A DNA stretch of 64,000 nucleotides from Sphingomonas sp. BAUL-RG-20F-R05-02 (GTDB lineage Bacteria > Pseudomonadota > Alphaproteobacteria > Sphingomonadales > Sphingomonadaceae), in NCBI RefSeq assembly GCF_022662305.1, contig NZ_JAKNQH010000005.1, positions 1 through 64,000 on the forward strand, written 5' to 3'. The notes below the pieces were generated by a model. It ran no database searches. It was not told the origin of the DNA and saw only the letters and a program-made list of their open reading frames with translations. Both the position numbers and the translations under genes were made by a program. Position 1 is the stretch's first letter; every line of letters begins with the position of its first letter. Below, piece by piece: positions 1 through 8,445 of this stretch.

Positions 1-90
1 ATGTCGCCTTTTGGGTCGTTGCGCCGAGGGGCAGGGAAGGGCAGCTATTCTACGGTCGCCGACCAAGACTGGACCTTCCGCAGTTGGAGT

Positions 91-120
91 GAAAAGCAGA
101 CGGACGGCAGTTGCCCACTT
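91..120 (+). repeat. Dispersed AAAAGCAG repeat, copy 1
   Basis: This 30-bp stretch begins GAAAAGCAGACGGACGG and is followed by CAGTTGCCCA. The first 17 bases are identical to those at 1801, and a looser copy lies at 2331. It sits in non-coding sequence upstream of a small membrane protein gene. It is probably the core of a degenerate dispersed intergenic element; its mobility mechanism is not evident. Confidence 0.45.
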
Positions 121-153
121 GCGGGCATTGAGCGTGCGGGGCAGCCTGCGCGA

Positions 154-396
154 ATGAGCAAGCGGAACGAGAAAGGGCGTGAGGTTTGGTTCGCAAGAGT
201 TTTGTGGACTTACATGCCCTGCCAACCGATGGGAATTCTGGTGATCTTCGCGCTCGTTTTGTTCGGCATGGGCGCGGTGTCCGTTAGCCAGTGGTTCCTG
301 CGTTTTACGAGCATTCCTGGCGCGGATAGCTGGCCGTTCCTGCTGCTTTTTCCAACCATGATCGCCGGGTGGATTATCGCAGAGCGCCATAGCTAG
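154..396 (+). CDS. Small two-helix membrane protein, unknown function
   Basis: The reading frame is open from the window edge, but the ATG at 154 is the more likely start because the upstream part overlaps a dispersed repeat and reads like non-coding DNA. The 80-residue product has a basic N-terminus (MSKRNEKGR) and two hydrophobic segments, roughly residues 25-48 and 58-75, so it is predicted to span the inner membrane twice. I recognise no family. It lies alone at the AT-richer left end among repeats and relics, so it could be a short orphan gene or a fragment. Confidence 0.4.
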   Translation: MSKRNEKGREVWFARVLWTYMPCQPMGILVIFALVLFGMGAVSVSQWFLRFTSIPGADSWPFLLLFPTMIAGWIIAERHS

Positions 397-588
397 GCTA
401 TTTTAAATCCAACAGGCGAATGGCGGCTTTCCACCAGATCAAGTTGTTGCGAACACGTCAGGCGCATTGGCCCGCTGGGGTAGCAGCCAGTTCGCTGTTG
501 GGGCGTTGCGCTGTCCGGAGAAAACCTTAGTTGCTGAAGTCAGCGGGTTACGCCACACCTGCCGAATGCGGGCATCGAAAGAAGCTTA

Positions 589-855
589 ATGTATAGACTG
601 CTGCCAGCAGTTCTGACGGGATTGTTGATCGCGAGCGCGTGTGCGGAACACAAAGCTGAGTTTTCGAAAGGGCAGTTTGTCACCGCCAAGCTACAGTGCG
701 GGGCAGTCGGCGCTTACTTGGTTGAGGCAGCGCCTGACACCATCGCCTTTTACGGACCAGCCGAAGACCAGATGCGTCAAGCTAATTGCTTGAAGGATAA
801 GCTTGCGGGGATCAACGTACATATCGTAGTGCGTGGCTCGGAACTCAGCCGCTAA
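589..855 (+). CDS. Small putative lipoprotein, unknown function
   Basis: This 88-residue protein begins with a hydrophobic leader ending in IASAC, which fits a lipobox with the lipidated cysteine at position 18. A purine-rich GAAAGAAG about 5 bp upstream of the ATG can act as ribosome-binding site. The mature part is polar with two further cysteines (37 and 67). It resembles small secreted proteins of unknown function; I recognise no domain. It is isolated, with no operon partners on either side. Confidence 0.5.
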   Translation: MYRLLPAVLTGLLIASACAEHKAEFSKGQFVTAKLQCGAVGAYLVEAAPDTIAFYGPAEDQMRQANCLKDKLAGINVHIVVRGSELSR

Positions 856-1877
856 ACTTAGTCTTACGCTGCTGATATCAATGGATCGCCGGCAGAATCT
901 GCCATTACTCTTGCCATTTTCGATTAACGAAAAGCCGAGGCTCACGCGGATCGATCTAACCATTTAGGCTGTGCAGCACAAAGTGATCACGATGATTGAA
1001 GCCGGGTCGACGTGTTCGGCTGGAAGTCCGGTCCGGTGTAAGAATTTAGCGGCTCAGAGCTTGCATAATTCGTCAACACCGAACCGGTTTAAGCATTTAC
1101 CAAGGGCGGATGTTGTCGCCGTAGATCAGCGCGAGAACGAAACGAAGCATGTACTTTCTCCCATAGGCACCTCGTTGAGTGCGAGAGACGCTTAATACAC
1201 GCTTAAGGATTTATCAACGTCTCGGTAAGATCTTTTAATTGGTAGCACCCGAATAAGCATCAAGCCCAGCCATGCACCGCGACGACTTCCTGCTTCTGAA
1301 CGTGCAAAGCCGACCTGCGCAAAGGTTAACGGCTATTCTCGTGCGGCTGTGAGGCATCCTAAAGTGCTCACTGCCGCCAATCTTCTGCAATATTTCGTCA
1401 AATAAATCCAAAAATATCAAGTTAATCAACTACGTAATTATACGTAACTTCAGAATCATAGATTTCTGGTCAGCGCACATAGGCAATGCGTCATACCTAC
1501 CTCTACGGTTTTGAGTTGCAGTAAGAGCATTCGACATTGGTAGCTTCGCTGATCTGCACTTGATCGCTCCTCTTGAGATAACCTCTAAGTCTACAATTGA
1601 CAGGCTCGCAGTCTGTCCGAGATTTCCGATCCAGAGGTAAGCTCGCCCAATTGGACACTTGCCTAAACCGTCGGCTGCGGAAGGCAGCTTCTGGGAAGAA
1701 GTTTTTCATACGCTGAAAGGCCGTTTGTCACTGCCTCAAATCGTTCCGAGCCGTCAAATTCGTGCGCACCGCCCGAGAACTGAACGGCAGCTACGAAGAA
1801 GAAAAGCAGACGGACGGAATTGGCCCAGGATCAGTCGTTTGGTCCTATAATGCAGCATACTCTGAACTGGACCGCTT
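856..1877. other. Gene-poor stretch
   Basis: About 1 kb with no reading frame I can support. The short frames here have no ribosome-binding site, no recognisable motif and atypical composition. The sequence is AT-richer than the rest of the window, especially around 1380-1450. The only structure noted is the second copy of the dispersed repeat at 1801-1830. Confidence 0.5.
1801..1830 (+). repeat. Dispersed AAAAGCAG repeat, copy 2
   Basis: It starts with the same 17 bases as copy 1 (GAAAAGCAGACGGACGG) and then diverges to AATTGGCCCAGG. It is preceded by GAACGGCAGCTAC; copy 3 has a similar CGGCAGCTTTC before its core. It lies about 50 bp upstream of the small gene at 1878. Confidence 0.45.
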
Positions 1878-2201
1878 ATGACAATCAGCGACGTTGGCCG
1901 GGTAATCACCGGCGCTACAAAGCCGTCGTCGCCAGCAAGGTCGGCTTTCGCAGGTGCGGCCTCAGCAAAAGGTGATCAGACGGTCGCTGAATTTTTGAAA
2001 GAGGCAAAGAAGACGCCGATACAACGGTTCAAAGGTAATTTTCTTAAAAGTCGCGGTTTAACGGAAGAACAGTTCGATGCGCTGCCTCCCGAGAAAAGAG
2101 CTGCAATTCTGCGCGAAATGGAAGAAGCCATGAAGAAGGCTGTAAAGGGTCCTTCGGACGGAACCGCCTCAGCCGGTAGTAACGCAAACATGCTCGTTTA
2201 A
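1878..2201 (+). CDS. Small hypothetical protein with helical LTEEQF core
   Basis: A 107-residue protein. The first 35 residues are Ala/Ser-rich and probably disordered. Residues 37-90 are strongly helical and charged, with a GLTEEQFDALPPEKRAAI stretch typical of small uncharacterised alphaproteobacterial proteins in which a helix-forming LTxExxxxLxPEkR motif recurs. No catalytic residues or membrane segments are visible. The ATG lacks a strong Shine-Dalgarno sequence. Regular amphipathic spacing favours a real gene over a chance frame. Function unknown. Confidence 0.5.
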   Translation: MTISDVGRVITGATKPSSPARSAFAGAASAKGDQTVAEFLKEAKKTPIQRFKGNFLKSRGLTEEQFDALPPEKRAAILREMEEAMKKAVKGPSDGTASAGSNANMLV

Positions 2202-2330
2202 AACTATCTGGTCGCTGGTAGATTTCGCTGCACGACGAATACTGGCCGATCCAGATCATCAAAAACCGCCGGTTTTGCCTCTATCGGCGAGCACGCACCG
2301 CACCTGGAAGCTCATCGGCAGCTTTCGGGC

Positions 2331-2360
2331 AAAAAAGCAGCCTGACGGCAGTCGCCCAGA
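2331..2360 (+). repeat. Dispersed AAAAGCAG repeat, copy 3
   Basis: AAAAAAGCAGCCTGACGGCAG followed by TCGCCCAGA. It matches copy 1 at the AAAAGCAG, GACGGCAGT and GCCCA blocks. Shorter matches to the AAAAGCAG core occur near 6030 and 8380. Confidence 0.4.
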
Positions 2361-2526
2361 ACTCGCCGTTCACGGCCGTTTCCGGCACGTCTGAAAACGG
2401 ACGTTGCCAGCGCGTCGCGAAAAAGATCCCTTTTGCCATGTCAGCGATCACGCTCTGAACTCGGAACGTTCTAGCTCGTTTAATCAGCGGGCCGTGTTAT
2501 CGATGGCCGGAGAGAGCCTTCACCGG

Positions 2527-2645
2527 ATGGGCAAAAATCGCGATACACTTTCTCGATTGACGGAGCGCGAGGAAGTTTTCCTGCGTCAATGGCTTTAGCA
2601 TAAACTGCCAAGGAAATTGCCGCGCGGATCACTGTTCGGCATTTC
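2527..2645 (+). pseudogene. Relic of a LuxR-type helix-turn-helix domain
   Basis: From ATG 2527 the frame reads MGKNRDTLSRLTEREEVFLR followed by QWL and then TAG at 2596. One base back, a second frame from 2604 continues with TAKEIAARIT. LTERE...LR.WL..HKTAKEIA is the first half of a LuxR/GerE HTH, as found in a family of short sphingomonad regulators. A premature stop plus a one-base shift interrupt it, and the recognition helix is missing. Family match is from memory; the broken state is directly visible. Confidence 0.5.
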
Positions 2646-2747
2646 ACATAATTATTAACTATCATGTTCGTTGCAGCCGGTAGTTGGGTTACAACATTTC
2701 GAAGCGCGCGCGAATCATTTGCTCGGACAGCTTCGGGGAGAGATGCC

Positions 2748-3332
2748 GTGAAGCCAGTATCATTAATAATTTGTGCAGCCTGTACTGCAATTCCAATGTC
2801 TGCACATGCGGCGCCGGTGATCACCGCGATCAGGGCAGATCTTTCTCAAGGATCTTACTCCTTCGGATATCTTGGCAATGTGTTCACGTTCGGAGCGACC
2901 GGCGACGTTTTCAACCCGCTTTCCGTCCTTAACCAAGCGCCCGCCGCAACGAACTCGTTTGGTGGCTTCCTAGGCATACCAACTACGCCGACAAGCAGCT
3001 ACACAGACCGGGGAACAGTAACGTTTGGCCCGACAGATAGCTATACGAGCTTTTCGGCACCGACTGCGGTTCCCTACTCTCTTGGCGATAACTTTATAGG
3101 ATTGCGGGCGACAGTTGGAGGCCAAGATTATTTTGGCTTCGCTTACACCACGAACGCACTACTCAACAGCATTGGTTTCGAAACGAGCGCCGGACAGACA
3201 ATTACGGCTACCACCGCGATCAGTGCTGTTCCGGAGCTTGCTACCTGGGGAATGATGATCCTTGGTATGGGCGCAGTTGGTGGTGCGATGCGTCGCCGGC
3301 AGAAAGTCCGCACAACTGTTTCTTTCGCCTAA
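2748..3332 (+). CDS. PEPxxWA-CTERM sorting domain protein
   Basis: This is an exported protein of about 194 residues. I prefer the GTG at 2748, which follows GGGGAGAG and gives a clean signal peptide ending in SAHA, over upstream starts. The mature part is rich in Gly, Ser, Thr and Phe. The C-terminus carries VPELATW (about residues 161-167), a hydrophobic helix and a basic RRRQK tail, the tripartite PEP-CTERM signal in its PEPxxWA variant. Such proteins are thought to be processed by exosortase and delivered to the cell surface, often alongside exopolysaccharide. The mature domain has no recognised function. A terminator follows at once. Confidence 0.85.
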   Translation: MKPVSLIICAACTAIPMSAHAAPVITAIRADLSQGSYSFGYLGNVFTFGATGDVFNPLSVLNQAPAATNSFGGFLGIPTTPTSSYTDRGTVTFGPTDSYTSFSAPTAVPYSLGDNFIGLRATVGGQDYFGFAYTTNALLNSIGFETSAGQTITATTAISAVPELATWGMMILGMGAVGGAMRRRQKVRTTVSFA

Positions 3333-3354
3333 CCTCGTACATTAATCGCAGTGA

Positions 3355-3391
3355 CGGGAGCCGCTTGATTAAAGTGGCGGCTCCCGATTTT
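3355..3391 (+). terminator. Rho-independent-like terminator after the PEP-CTERM gene
   Basis: CGGGAGCCGC (3355-3364) and its exact reverse complement GCGGCTCCCG (3377-3386) form a 10-bp stem with a 12-nt loop, followed by ATTTT. It lies 22 bp after the stop codon of the PEP-CTERM gene. Confidence 0.7.
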
Positions 3392-3660
3392 CAGCAAAAC
3401 TGCGATGCTAGAGTAGCGTTAATGCGCAGATACGTTAGACGAAAATGTGCAACGCGTTTGATCTATTTAACGTAATACACGGTGGAGGGATTCGCCACCG
3501 CATTGAGCCTTAAAGCCAAGGCTCTTGTAGGAAAGCGGACAGTGCAAACTGCCCACTGCAAACGTACACGGCTAATTAATTGCTACCTGAAAACGGGGCT
3601 CGTCAGCGTCCTTCGTTCACTCGAGTTCGTATCTGGAGGCGTCGTAGGAGTGACGCTGCC

Positions 3661-4800
3661 GTGAAGCATAGCCTACACCGCCTGCAACGGAGGCATGGCC
3701 TCGCCGTCCTCGCCCTTTTCTTTCTCCCTAATGCTGCCCACGCTCATGTAAAATGGTTCTGCGGGCCTATCGATGCGTCGCTTCCCCCCGCCCCTTTGAG
3801 CCAAGTCCTGTCTCAGCTGTTCTTTACCTGCTTGGTTGGCTTCGCAGGTTTGGTGGCAGTGGGTGGAGGCCTTGATGCGCTTCTCGCTCGGATCGTGCCC
3901 GCAACCCGCGAAGGGGCGCGCCGAGGCATCGTGGTGGACATCGTCGTTCGCATCGGCTTGGCAGTCTATGCAGTGTGCCTCTGGCGCAATCTGGCAGTTG
4001 TGCTCTGGGCGGACGATGCGACAGGATCGGTCCTCACGCCAGAGATGGTGAACCGAGCTCACTGGATCGGCCTGCTACAGCTTGTGATCGCTGGCATGGT
4101 TTTGGTGCCGCGACTGTCACTGGCGGCGTCTGCCGGACTCTTTACGCTCTTCGCCATTGGCGTAGCCCGGTTTGGCCCATTCTACATGATCGACTACCTG
4201 TTTTTTGTCGGCCTCGCGATTTACGTCGCGCTTGGGCAGCCGGTATTGCGACGCCGCATCCACATAGCGTCTTGGCGAGTGTCGATCCTCACCGGCAGTC
4301 TTAGCTTAAGCCTGATGTGGACGGCGGTCGAAAAGTTTCTGTTTCCACAATGGACGATCGCCGTGCTGCTGCATCATCCGGGGATCACCGCGGGGTTCCC
4401 GTTCCCGTCGGTCGCCACGATAGCCGGCTTTGTCGAGTTCAGCCTGTCGTTCTACCTGCTGGTGGGTCGTGCGGTTCTCGTTCGCATCGCCGCTGTGCTG
4501 CTGGCCGGCGTTTTCATAATGGCGATGCCGGAGTTCGGCATGGTCGATGTCGTAGGGCACATTCCGGTGCTTATCATTCTCGTCGCGACCCTCCTGCAGG
4601 GTGAAACCCGCCTCCAGCAGGTCTTCCGCGGCCCGGTCTCAAGCCCATGGGCATCGGCCAGAGCGGTGCTGATCCGCTACGTTGCGATCCTGACGGTCTT
4701 GATGTCCCTTTACTATGGACTGCATGCCCTTTCAGTTTGGGCAGAGGGTAAACCGGTTGCCTTGAGCCAGCCGTCACCGCCAAGCGCGCGGCCACTGTGA
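3661..4800 (+). CDS. Multi-pass inner-membrane protein, unknown function
   Basis: About 379 residues. I choose GTG 3661, preceded by AGGAG at 3647, because residues before it are arginine-rich and unlike a leader. An N-terminal hydrophobic segment ending in NAAHAHVKWF looks like a signal or first helix. About eight to nine further hydrophobic segments follow, spread to residue 365, with a proline/serine-rich tail. The AHVKWF start is shared by uncharacterised membrane proteins with DoxX-like helices, but I would not assign a function. No operon partner; some 320 bp of empty sequence lies upstream. Confidence 0.7.
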   Translation: MKHSLHRLQRRHGLAVLALFFLPNAAHAHVKWFCGPIDASLPPAPLSQVLSQLFFTCLVGFAGLVAVGGGLDALLARIVPATREGARRGIVVDIVVRIGLAVYAVCLWRNLAVVLWADDATGSVLTPEMVNRAHWIGLLQLVIAGMVLVPRLSLAASAGLFTLFAIGVARFGPFYMIDYLFFVGLAIYVALGQPVLRRRIHIASWRVSILTGSLSLSLMWTAVEKFLFPQWTIAVLLHHPGITAGFPFPSVATIAGFVEFSLSFYLLVGRAVLVRIAAVLLAGVFIMAMPEFGMVDVVGHIPVLIILVATLLQGETRLQQVFRGPVSSPWASARAVLIRYVAILTVLMSLYYGLHALSVWAEGKPVALSQPSPPSARPL

Positions 4801-5214
4801 CGTTGGAGTTGGTGTGCGCTAAGTATCGTGCGGCTCGCCGGCAGAGCTTACCCAACGATCTACTTTGACCATCAGCCGACACACTTGATATGCTGATCGC
4901 ATACCCAACTTCCGGACAAAGCAGCCCGCCTTAAGCCGCGCAAGCGATCCTGCGCCAATTATTAGATAGCTCGAAAGCCGGCCGGCACTTATCGAGGCTG
5001 AAAGTGGCGGGATGGCTGTCGCTTGCCTTCAGACGTTCGCGTCTACGAGGCCGCAGCGCAACCGGGTACGCGGGTATAATGACGATTTCTGGCTCAAAAC
5101 TTGATTGATTACAGTTCGAGAAGTTCGTGAAAGAGCGGCTGAAGATGTCCGCACCGCGCACACGACTGATCAAGGTGAAAGTTGAGCTACGGCATTATGC
5201 ATTATGCTGCGACG
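4801..5214. other. Empty intergenic stretch
   Basis: About 410 bp in which I see no supported gene, RNA or strong inverted repeat. Confidence 0.4.
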
Positions 5215-5376
5215 ATGACCCGTATTCCTTTATCAGACCAGGAGCTTCTCAAGCGCGCACAGTCGAAGATCGACAAAGCGAGGGCGGCCTTAGAACGATC
5301 TCGCGACCGCATCGCACGAACGGAAGCAAGGTTGGTGGAGCTTAATCGATCCATGCGCGGCGATCAGGACGGTTGA
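5215..5376 (+). CDS. Very small coiled-coil protein, doubtful
   Basis: A 53-residue frame starting MTRIPLSDQELLKRAQSKID. Residues 8-45 form one continuous charged helix with a heptad-like pattern (ARAALERSRDRIARTEARL), so a short coiled coil is likely. There is no clear ribosome-binding site and no homologue I recognise. It could be a genuine small protein or a chance frame. Confidence 0.35.
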   Translation: MTRIPLSDQELLKRAQSKIDKARAALERSRDRIARTEARLVELNRSMRGDQDG

Positions 5377-5584
5377 CGCAGCGTGCGGATTGTCCTCCGC
5401 CATGTTGGGTCTGTGTTCAGTGCACAAAGCGACAAGGCTGGAATAGACCGGATGGCAGTGGTTCCTTAGCCGTGTTTGTCGTGCCTCTGGATAAGCAGCA
5501 TGCTATCTGAGTTTCACCGCATTGCACGTCCTGAGCGATGTGCGGCTGAGAGCCTGCTGCTCCCGCTCCGATGGAGGCACTTCC

Positions 5585-5920
5585 ATGGACATTAATTACC
5601 TGCTCGCCCGGGAGCAGTATGCGCTGCACTTAGCTGATACCTCCCTTTCAACGAGCGCACGCGTGGCGCACCGCGCGTTCGCGAAGGCGTACGGCGCGTT
5701 GATTGCGGGAATAGGCTTTCCCCACCGCGACAGCAACGCTCTTGGTCGCGAGCCGCCGACGCAATCACATGCCTGGAACGGTGAAGCTCATATACGTGAT
5801 TGGGAGAGCGAGGGTGGCAGCATTCGGACCATGTCAGATCAGCCGTTGCAACGAGACAACGGCAATGTTGTTGCTGACGACATCGCACTTGCACGGGGTC
5901 GTGTCGTGACATTTGCATAA
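5585..5920 (+). CDS. Small hypothetical protein (MDINYLL family), probably 3'-altered
   Basis: ATG 5585 follows GGAGG by 7 bp, a good ribosome-binding site. The N-terminus (MDINYLLAREQYALHLADTS) matches a class of short sphingomonad proteins of roughly 60-70 residues that start M-[ED]-[IL]-NYLL. Here the frame continues to 111 residues with low-complexity sequence after residue 45, suggesting a frameshift or replaced 3' end. The last codons (VVTF, then A and the stop) fall in the left inverted repeat of the element at 5902-6288, so the natural end may have been lost by insertion. Confidence 0.5.
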   Translation: MDINYLLAREQYALHLADTSLSTSARVAHRAFAKAYGALIAGIGFPHRDSNALGREPPTQSHAWNGEAHIRDWESEGGSIRTMSDQPLQRDNGNVVADDIALARGRVVTFA

Positions 5921-6288
5921 TGTCACATGCTAACGGCTTTTCTCGACTTCCGTTTTCAACACCTCAGGCCGTTCCGACGCCTCCAAAATCGACCGGATCG
6001 CTCCAGAGCCGACCGGCGGCTATCGGGGGAAAAAGCAGCTCAAAAATTTGGGATGCCGGAACCCACCAATGGGCCATCCAACCGGCCCGACGCGACTTGC
6101 AGCTGCGCTTAGACACATACTGCGGGCAATCGGAAGCGCTCCGATCGTGGATCATCAATTCACACCGCGTGCCGCGCTCCGCGTTTTCACACAGCCTCCA
6201 CCAAGCCCGGCCGTTCGTGATGCAAAAATCAAGATTTTTGCATCATCCTGAGAAGCTGGCCCGTTTGACGATTGGCAATGTCACGACA
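5902..6288. mobile_element. Candidate miniature element with 12-bp terminal inverted repeats
   Basis: TGTCGTGACATT at 5902-5913 has its exact reverse complement AATGTCACGACA at 6277-6288. The 387-bp interval holds no supported gene. It contains an AAAAGCAG core near 6030 and a perfect 28-bp palindrome at 6218-6245. The reading frames on both sides end inside the repeats. The arrangement fits a non-autonomous insertion, but no target duplication is evident, and a 12-bp pair could also be a chance or regulatory repeat. Confidence 0.4.
6218..6245. repeat. 28-bp palindrome, site A
   Basis: The left arm TGATGCAAAAATC and right arm GATTTTTGCATCA are perfect reverse complements around a central AA, 28 bp in total. 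It lies 36 bp beyond the stop of the minus-strand lipoprotein gene. Beyond it, on the minus strand, comes CGAACGGCCGGG, and similar flanks follow sites B and C. The size and two-base centre resemble the crossover subsite of serine resolvases. Confidence 0.7.
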
Positions 6289-7197
6289 TTGTGAAGCTCT
6301 CGATCACGGCTACAGAATAAACTTTGATGTTGTTCATGTAGGTTGACCCGCGAACCGTAATATATTTTGGAAATGGACCAAGCTGGTTCCTGCCTACTTC
6401 GAATGTAAAGCATACATCTTTTGGTTTTGATCCAAAAACGGGGCAGCCAGCTAAACTAAAATCGTCTATGTCTTTAAGGCGAAGCTTTGCCAAATAAGAA
6501 CGCAGCGCTGGAGTGCAGGAGTTACCATCACGGGCGCACTCCAGCTTAAAAGGCAATTCGCTACTGAGGAGGCGCTAATATCAATCGCCGTCACCAAAAC
6601 ATGGGCGACATCGTGCGCAGCAATAGAATCTTTCGCAGGAAAATAAGATGGCGCGTGTGAGGCTAGAGCAGCTTCACACATTTTGGTATACTTATTCAAG
6701 TCAAAGTTTTTCTTCTGGAAGATATCACCCTCGATGCCGTATCGCTCGCTCGATTCTACAGATTCAATTTTGCCACTATCGGCAAATTCAAATGAGTATT
6801 TCTCGACACCGAAAAGTCCATATTGGGATCCCAGCTCCGCTGGATGGGTATAAAGATCGATAGATTCAATTGCGGCTTTATCACCAGAGTAATACTGCCA
6901 CCGAGAAGGTTGACGGTCGATGTAAGCAATTCTCTTACCATTCTCACCGAGTAATCTCGCAGCCAAACTTGTATCTGATTCATTCTTCAGATCATAGAAT
7001 GTGAAGCGTCCTGCATCTGTGGGGCGTAGGTCCCGTGCGGAAAGCGGGCGCTGTTCAGGCTGGGTCTCAGCCTTGTATGTTTGCCAACTCGGAGCATGCT
7101 CCTCCTCCCATGACCATTGGGTGGACTTATTTCCGCAGGCGGAAAACCCCAGCATGAGCAATGCGACCGGCCAAAACCTAGATGTTAGTTTCAACAT
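6281..7197 (-). pseudogene. Frameshifted putative lipoprotein gene
   Basis: The gene starts at 7197 with a leader MLKLTSRFWPVALLMLGFSAC whose FSAC resembles a lipobox. The first frame runs well to the codons for ASSVAN near 6555 and then degrades. The sequence continues sensibly in a neighbouring frame (PFKLECARDGNSCTPALRSY onward) to the stop at 6281, with spaced cysteines and a normal hydrophobic pattern. One single-base change beside a TTTT run explains both halves. Rejoined, the protein would have about 305 residues. I recognise no family. It could be a decayed gene or a sequencing error. Its stop lies inside the right repeat of the 5902-6288 element. Confidence 0.6.
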
Positions 7198-7275
7198 AAT
7201 GCGAGTTTGATGTAGGCGGCTATAAGGGTCAATCGTACTCCCGCACCGCCAATGCTAAAACGATTCCCGCATGCG

Positions 7276-7303
7276 CGATGCAAAATTCACAAGTTTTGCA
7301 TCA
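7276..7303. repeat. 28-bp near-palindrome, site B
   Basis: The 28 bases start CGATGCAAAATTC and end AAGTTTTGCATCA around a central AC. The outer nine bases of each side are complementary. It aligns without gaps to site A and to the reverse complement of site D. It begins 11 bp past the stop of the HExxH protease gene and is followed on the minus strand by CGCATGCGGG. Confidence 0.65.
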
Positions 7304-7314
7304 GAGAAAACAGC

Positions 7315-8313
7315 TCAAGGCTTTGCAAAACGATCAGCATACCTACTTTTAAGTAGGATTTGCGCCGGATCTTCCGGTGCGAGCAGCTCGCGGATGGCCG
7401 CATGGCGATCAAGGGCGTGCTCCACGTAAGCTGCAGCAATCTGAGCGCCGAGCCAGTAGCCCATGTCGCGTTCCCATCCGTCGAGCCGCCCGCGACTGCC
7501 GTTGTAAAGCCAATGCCCGAGCGCTCCCTTGCCGGCCGGCGTAAATCCACTCGTTTCACTGTAGTTCAAATTTGCCTCAGCGCGATCTTTCGTGAACTGG
7601 GCCCAAAGCTCGCGTTCGTGCGCGTGACCGTACGCTTCGCGCGCGACATCCGGCACTTCTCCTGTAACGAGTTGGGCGACATAATCGGCAACTCCTTCAG
7701 CGAGAATTTGGGTCAGTAGCGGTTCGGCGATTTGACCGGGTGTATCGGTCATGGTCTGAAACGTGTGCGCGGTTTCATGAGCGAAAAACGAACGCAATTC
7801 CGCTCGGAAGGCGATAGGTGTCCTCGCCTCTCGACAGAGCACCTCCAACCCGAGCAACTGTGCACCGGGAGCGGCTGTCCCGCCGGTGTTGCCGCGTCCG
7901 ACCAGCATGTAAATCTGCGGTAGTGGCCGCTCGGGTAGTAACCCATGTAGACCGAGATAAATTGCACGTAGATCGGGCGTTGAGGCAGCGACCCACGGAA
8001 GGCACTTTGCGACTGCATCACCATACCAATCGGGGTGTGCCGCGATTGCCGCAGCTATCGAACTTCCAGTTAACTTGCGGAGCGGCACAAACAAACGCAC
8101 TCCGGTGCCACTTCCGGCGATATACTCAGCGTCTAGTTGGGCGGCATTCGGGTGGCCGCCAGTCTTATTCCAGAGAGCGACAAAGCGCTCAGCATCCTGT
8201 GTGTCGATCTGAGCCGTCAATGGATCGGCGGGCGGCGGCTGGTCCTGAGCGTGGAGACTAGCCGGGGAACAAAGAGCGAGGCAGATTAAAGCCAACTTTG
8301 CTGTCCGGTTCAT
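7315..8313 (-). CDS. Secreted HExxH putative metalloprotease
   Basis: About 332 residues from ATG 8313, which gives a signal peptide ending in SLHAQ; upstream residues look non-coding. The domain carries FFAHETAH at residues 177-184, an HExxH zinc-binding and catalytic motif, and a downstream EGVADY near 206-211 whose glutamate could be the third zinc ligand, as in gluzincin-type proteins that share EG.A.. after HExxH. It should act in the periplasm or outside the cell. It belongs to a run of three minus-strand genes, each followed by a 28-bp palindrome. Substrate unknown. Confidence 0.65.
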   Translation of the reverse strand: MNRTAKLALICLALCSPASLHAQDQPPPADPLTAQIDTQDAERFVALWNKTGGHPNAAQLDAEYIAGSGTGVRLFVPLRKLTGSSIAAAIAAHPDWYGDAVAKCLPWVAASTPDLRAIYLGLHGLLPERPLPQIYMLVGRGNTGGTAAPGAQLLGLEVLCREARTPIAFRAELRSFFAHETAHTFQTMTDTPGQIAEPLLTQILAEGVADYVAQLVTGEVPDVAREAYGHAHERELWAQFTKDRAEANLNYSETSGFTPAGKGALGHWLYNGSRGRLDGWERDMGYWLGAQIAAAYVEHALDRHAAIRELLAPEDPAQILLKSRYADRFAKP

Positions 8314-8418
8314 AACTCTATCAAGCCTGGCCGTGTGCCAATTGCAAGCGAAGCGCTGATAAGCCGACTGGCGGCGTTGAAAAAGCAGATCGGCTGTGGT
8401 CATTGGACCCGCCATTCG

Positions 8419-8445
8419 CGATGCCGAATTCACAGTTTTGTGTAA
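8419..8445. repeat. 27-bp degenerate palindrome, site C
   Basis: Starts CGATGCCGAATTCAC and ends AGTTTTGTGTAA. It matches site B at most positions after a one-base gap but has lost much of its symmetry. It overlaps the stop codon of the S41-like gene and encodes that protein's last residues (TKL). The minus-strand flank CGAATGGCGGG matches the flank of site A. Confidence 0.5.

Larger units (their letters stand above)
2202..2747. other. Non-coding stretch with repeat and HTH relic
   Basis: No intact gene. It contains the third repeat copy (2331-2360), a short palindrome AAAACCG-C-CGGTTTT near 2263, and the relic of a LuxR-type helix-turn-helix described separately. Confidence 0.45.
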
